From Oceanobacillus zhaokaii (lineage in GTDB: Bacteria; Bacillota; Bacilli; Bacillales; Amphibacillaceae): a DNA stretch of 64,000 nt. The position numbers and the translations under genes are program-made. Shown one piece after another: positions 63,270 to 64,000 of this stretch (positions are counted from its first letter, which is position 1; the number at the start of each line of letters is the position of its first letter). The stretch is taken from positions 3,729,001 to 3,793,000 of the forward strand of contig NZ_CP024848.1 of the NCBI RefSeq assembly GCF_003352005.1. The letters are read 5' to 3'. Under the pieces are notes generated by a model that worked only from the letters and a program-made list of their open reading frames with translations, made no database searches and was not told the origin of the DNA.

Positions 63270-63950
63270 TTATTGCAGCATCATTTTTTCCAATTCCAAT
63301 GGTTCAATATACTCGCCATTCTTATATGCTCGCATATTTCCACCTGAGATTTCATCGATTAAGAGAACATGATTGTTCGCATCTCTTCCGAATTCTAATT
63401 TTATATCATATAATTCAATGTCTTTCTTCGCTAGTTCATCTTTAACAACTTGAGAAATTTGCTGTGTCAATGTTTTAAGTGTATCATATTCATCATTTGT
63501 AAGAACACCAAGCATATGTAAAGCATCCTTTGAAATCGGCGGATCTTGGCGATCATCATCTTTTAATGTAACTTCAACAAACCCATCTAAAGGTTGACCA
63601 TCCTCCGCATATTTACCATAGCGTCTTAAAAAGCTGCCAACAGCACGGTAACGGCAGATTACTTCTAATCCTTGACCGAATACGGATGCCGGTACAACTG
63701 TCATCGTAGCTTCTTCAATATCAGCAGCAATATAGTGTGTCGGAATACCCTTTTCCTTTAAAATTTCAAAGAAAAACTGAGTCAATTTTAAACCTGCTCT
63801 CCCAGCACCTTCAATGGACAGTCCAACGGTGTTAGCTCCGGGATCAAATACACCATTCTCTCCTGTTACGTCGTCCTTAAATTTAAGTAAAAAATTCCCA
63901 TCCTCTAATTCATATACATCTTTCGTTTTGCCTGTATAGATTTGCTTCAC
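63270..63950 (-). CDS. purC: phosphoribosylaminoimidazole-succinocarboxamide synthase (divergent PurC)
   Basis: 226-residue SAICAR synthetase fold, which joins aspartate to CAIR in purine synthesis. Motifs: IYTGKTKDVYELEDGNFLLK at the start, GLEVICRYRAVGSFLRRYGK near 93 (phosphate-binding Arg), LYDIKLEFGRDANNHVLLID near 183 and EISGGNMRAYKNGEYIEPLE. It is distinct from the usual Bacillus PurC (for example SGGNMRAY in place of SPDTCRLW), resembling a clostridial-type paralogue. Start GTG 63950 behind GAGAGGTG. It is followed by a terminator, not by purS, so it is outside a classical pur operon. Confidence 0.85.
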   Translation of the reverse strand: MKQIYTGKTKDVYELEDGNFLLKFKDDVTGENGVFDPGANTVGLSIEGAGRAGLKLTQFFFEILKEKGIPTHYIAADIEEATMTVVPASVFGQGLEVICRYRAVGSFLRRYGKYAEDGQPLDGFVEVTLKDDDRQDPPISKDALHMLGVLTNDEYDTLKTLTQQISQVVKDELAKKDIELYDIKLEFGRDANNHVLLIDEISGGNMRAYKNGEYIEPLELEKMMLQ

Positions 63951-64000
63951 CTTTTACACCTCTCTTACTCGAGTTTATTATAATTATTGCATAGATCAGA

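Overview
The window comes from a low-GC Gram-positive chromosome, most likely a Bacillaceae genus of the Oceanobacillus/Virgibacillus/Lentibacillus type. The evidence is a complete mrpABCDEFG Na+/H+ antiporter operon, a des-desK-desR cold-sensing module, a GltC-type regulator, an eps operon of the Bacillus subtilis kind with a SinR gene inside it, strong AGGAGG ribosome binding sites and frequent TTG/GTG starts. Nearly all genes lie on the minus strand. No rRNA, tRNA, CRISPR array or intact insertion sequence was seen.

Layout. 1-3080: class Ib ribonucleotide reductase (start of nrdF, nrdI, nrdE) behind a paired NrdR operator. 3080-5560: gltC-like LysR gene divergent from an NADP-type gdhA. 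5690-8680: TrpXYZ-type ABC importer with a palindromic operator over its promoter. 8806-10984: actin-like ParM plus a ribbon-helix-helix partner, with repeat-rich DNA upstream. 11030-12097: rlmN. 12475-23653: a paeninodin-type lasso peptide cluster. 23975-49453: a 25-kb exopolysaccharide operon made of a conserved eps core (epsA,B,C,D,F,G,L,M,N plus gtaB and galE), a sinR gene, and a very AT-rich glycosyltransferase/export/pyruvylation/acylation island. 49570-50586: a luciferase-like oxidoreductase. 51071-56895: mrp operon. 57847-58527: KdpD-like Usp protein. 58601-59560: decayed genes. 59591-62997: desR, desK, des and the DesR operator. 63270-63950: a divergent purC.

The lasso cluster is the main discovery. 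Two precursor genes too short for routine gene calling (19056-19226 and 21446-21583) each lie directly behind their own full-length cyclase gene. Both cyclase/precursor pairs share one set of tailoring and export genes: an HPr-kinase-like peptide kinase, a PqqD-like recognition protein, a transglutaminase-like leader peptidase, a nucleotidyltransferase and an ABC exporter. Precursor 1 predicts a paeninodin-like peptide (ring AGPGIKTPD). Precursor 2 predicts an unusual one: Asn at position 1, ring NGPGNANVD, a 28-residue tail and two tail cysteines. Both end in Ser, the residue that such kinases phosphorylate.

The second discovery is regulatory. The first lasso promoter and the eps promoter have the same design: a near-palindromic operator containing SinR-like GTTCTTT halves over the -35/spacer, in the same register to the -10, and a second, almost identical site 79 bp downstream in the leader. 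Similar single operators precede the second lasso cyclase and epsC. Because sinR is itself inside the eps operon, the sequence predicts that biofilm matrix and lasso peptide are co-repressed by SinR with negative feedback.
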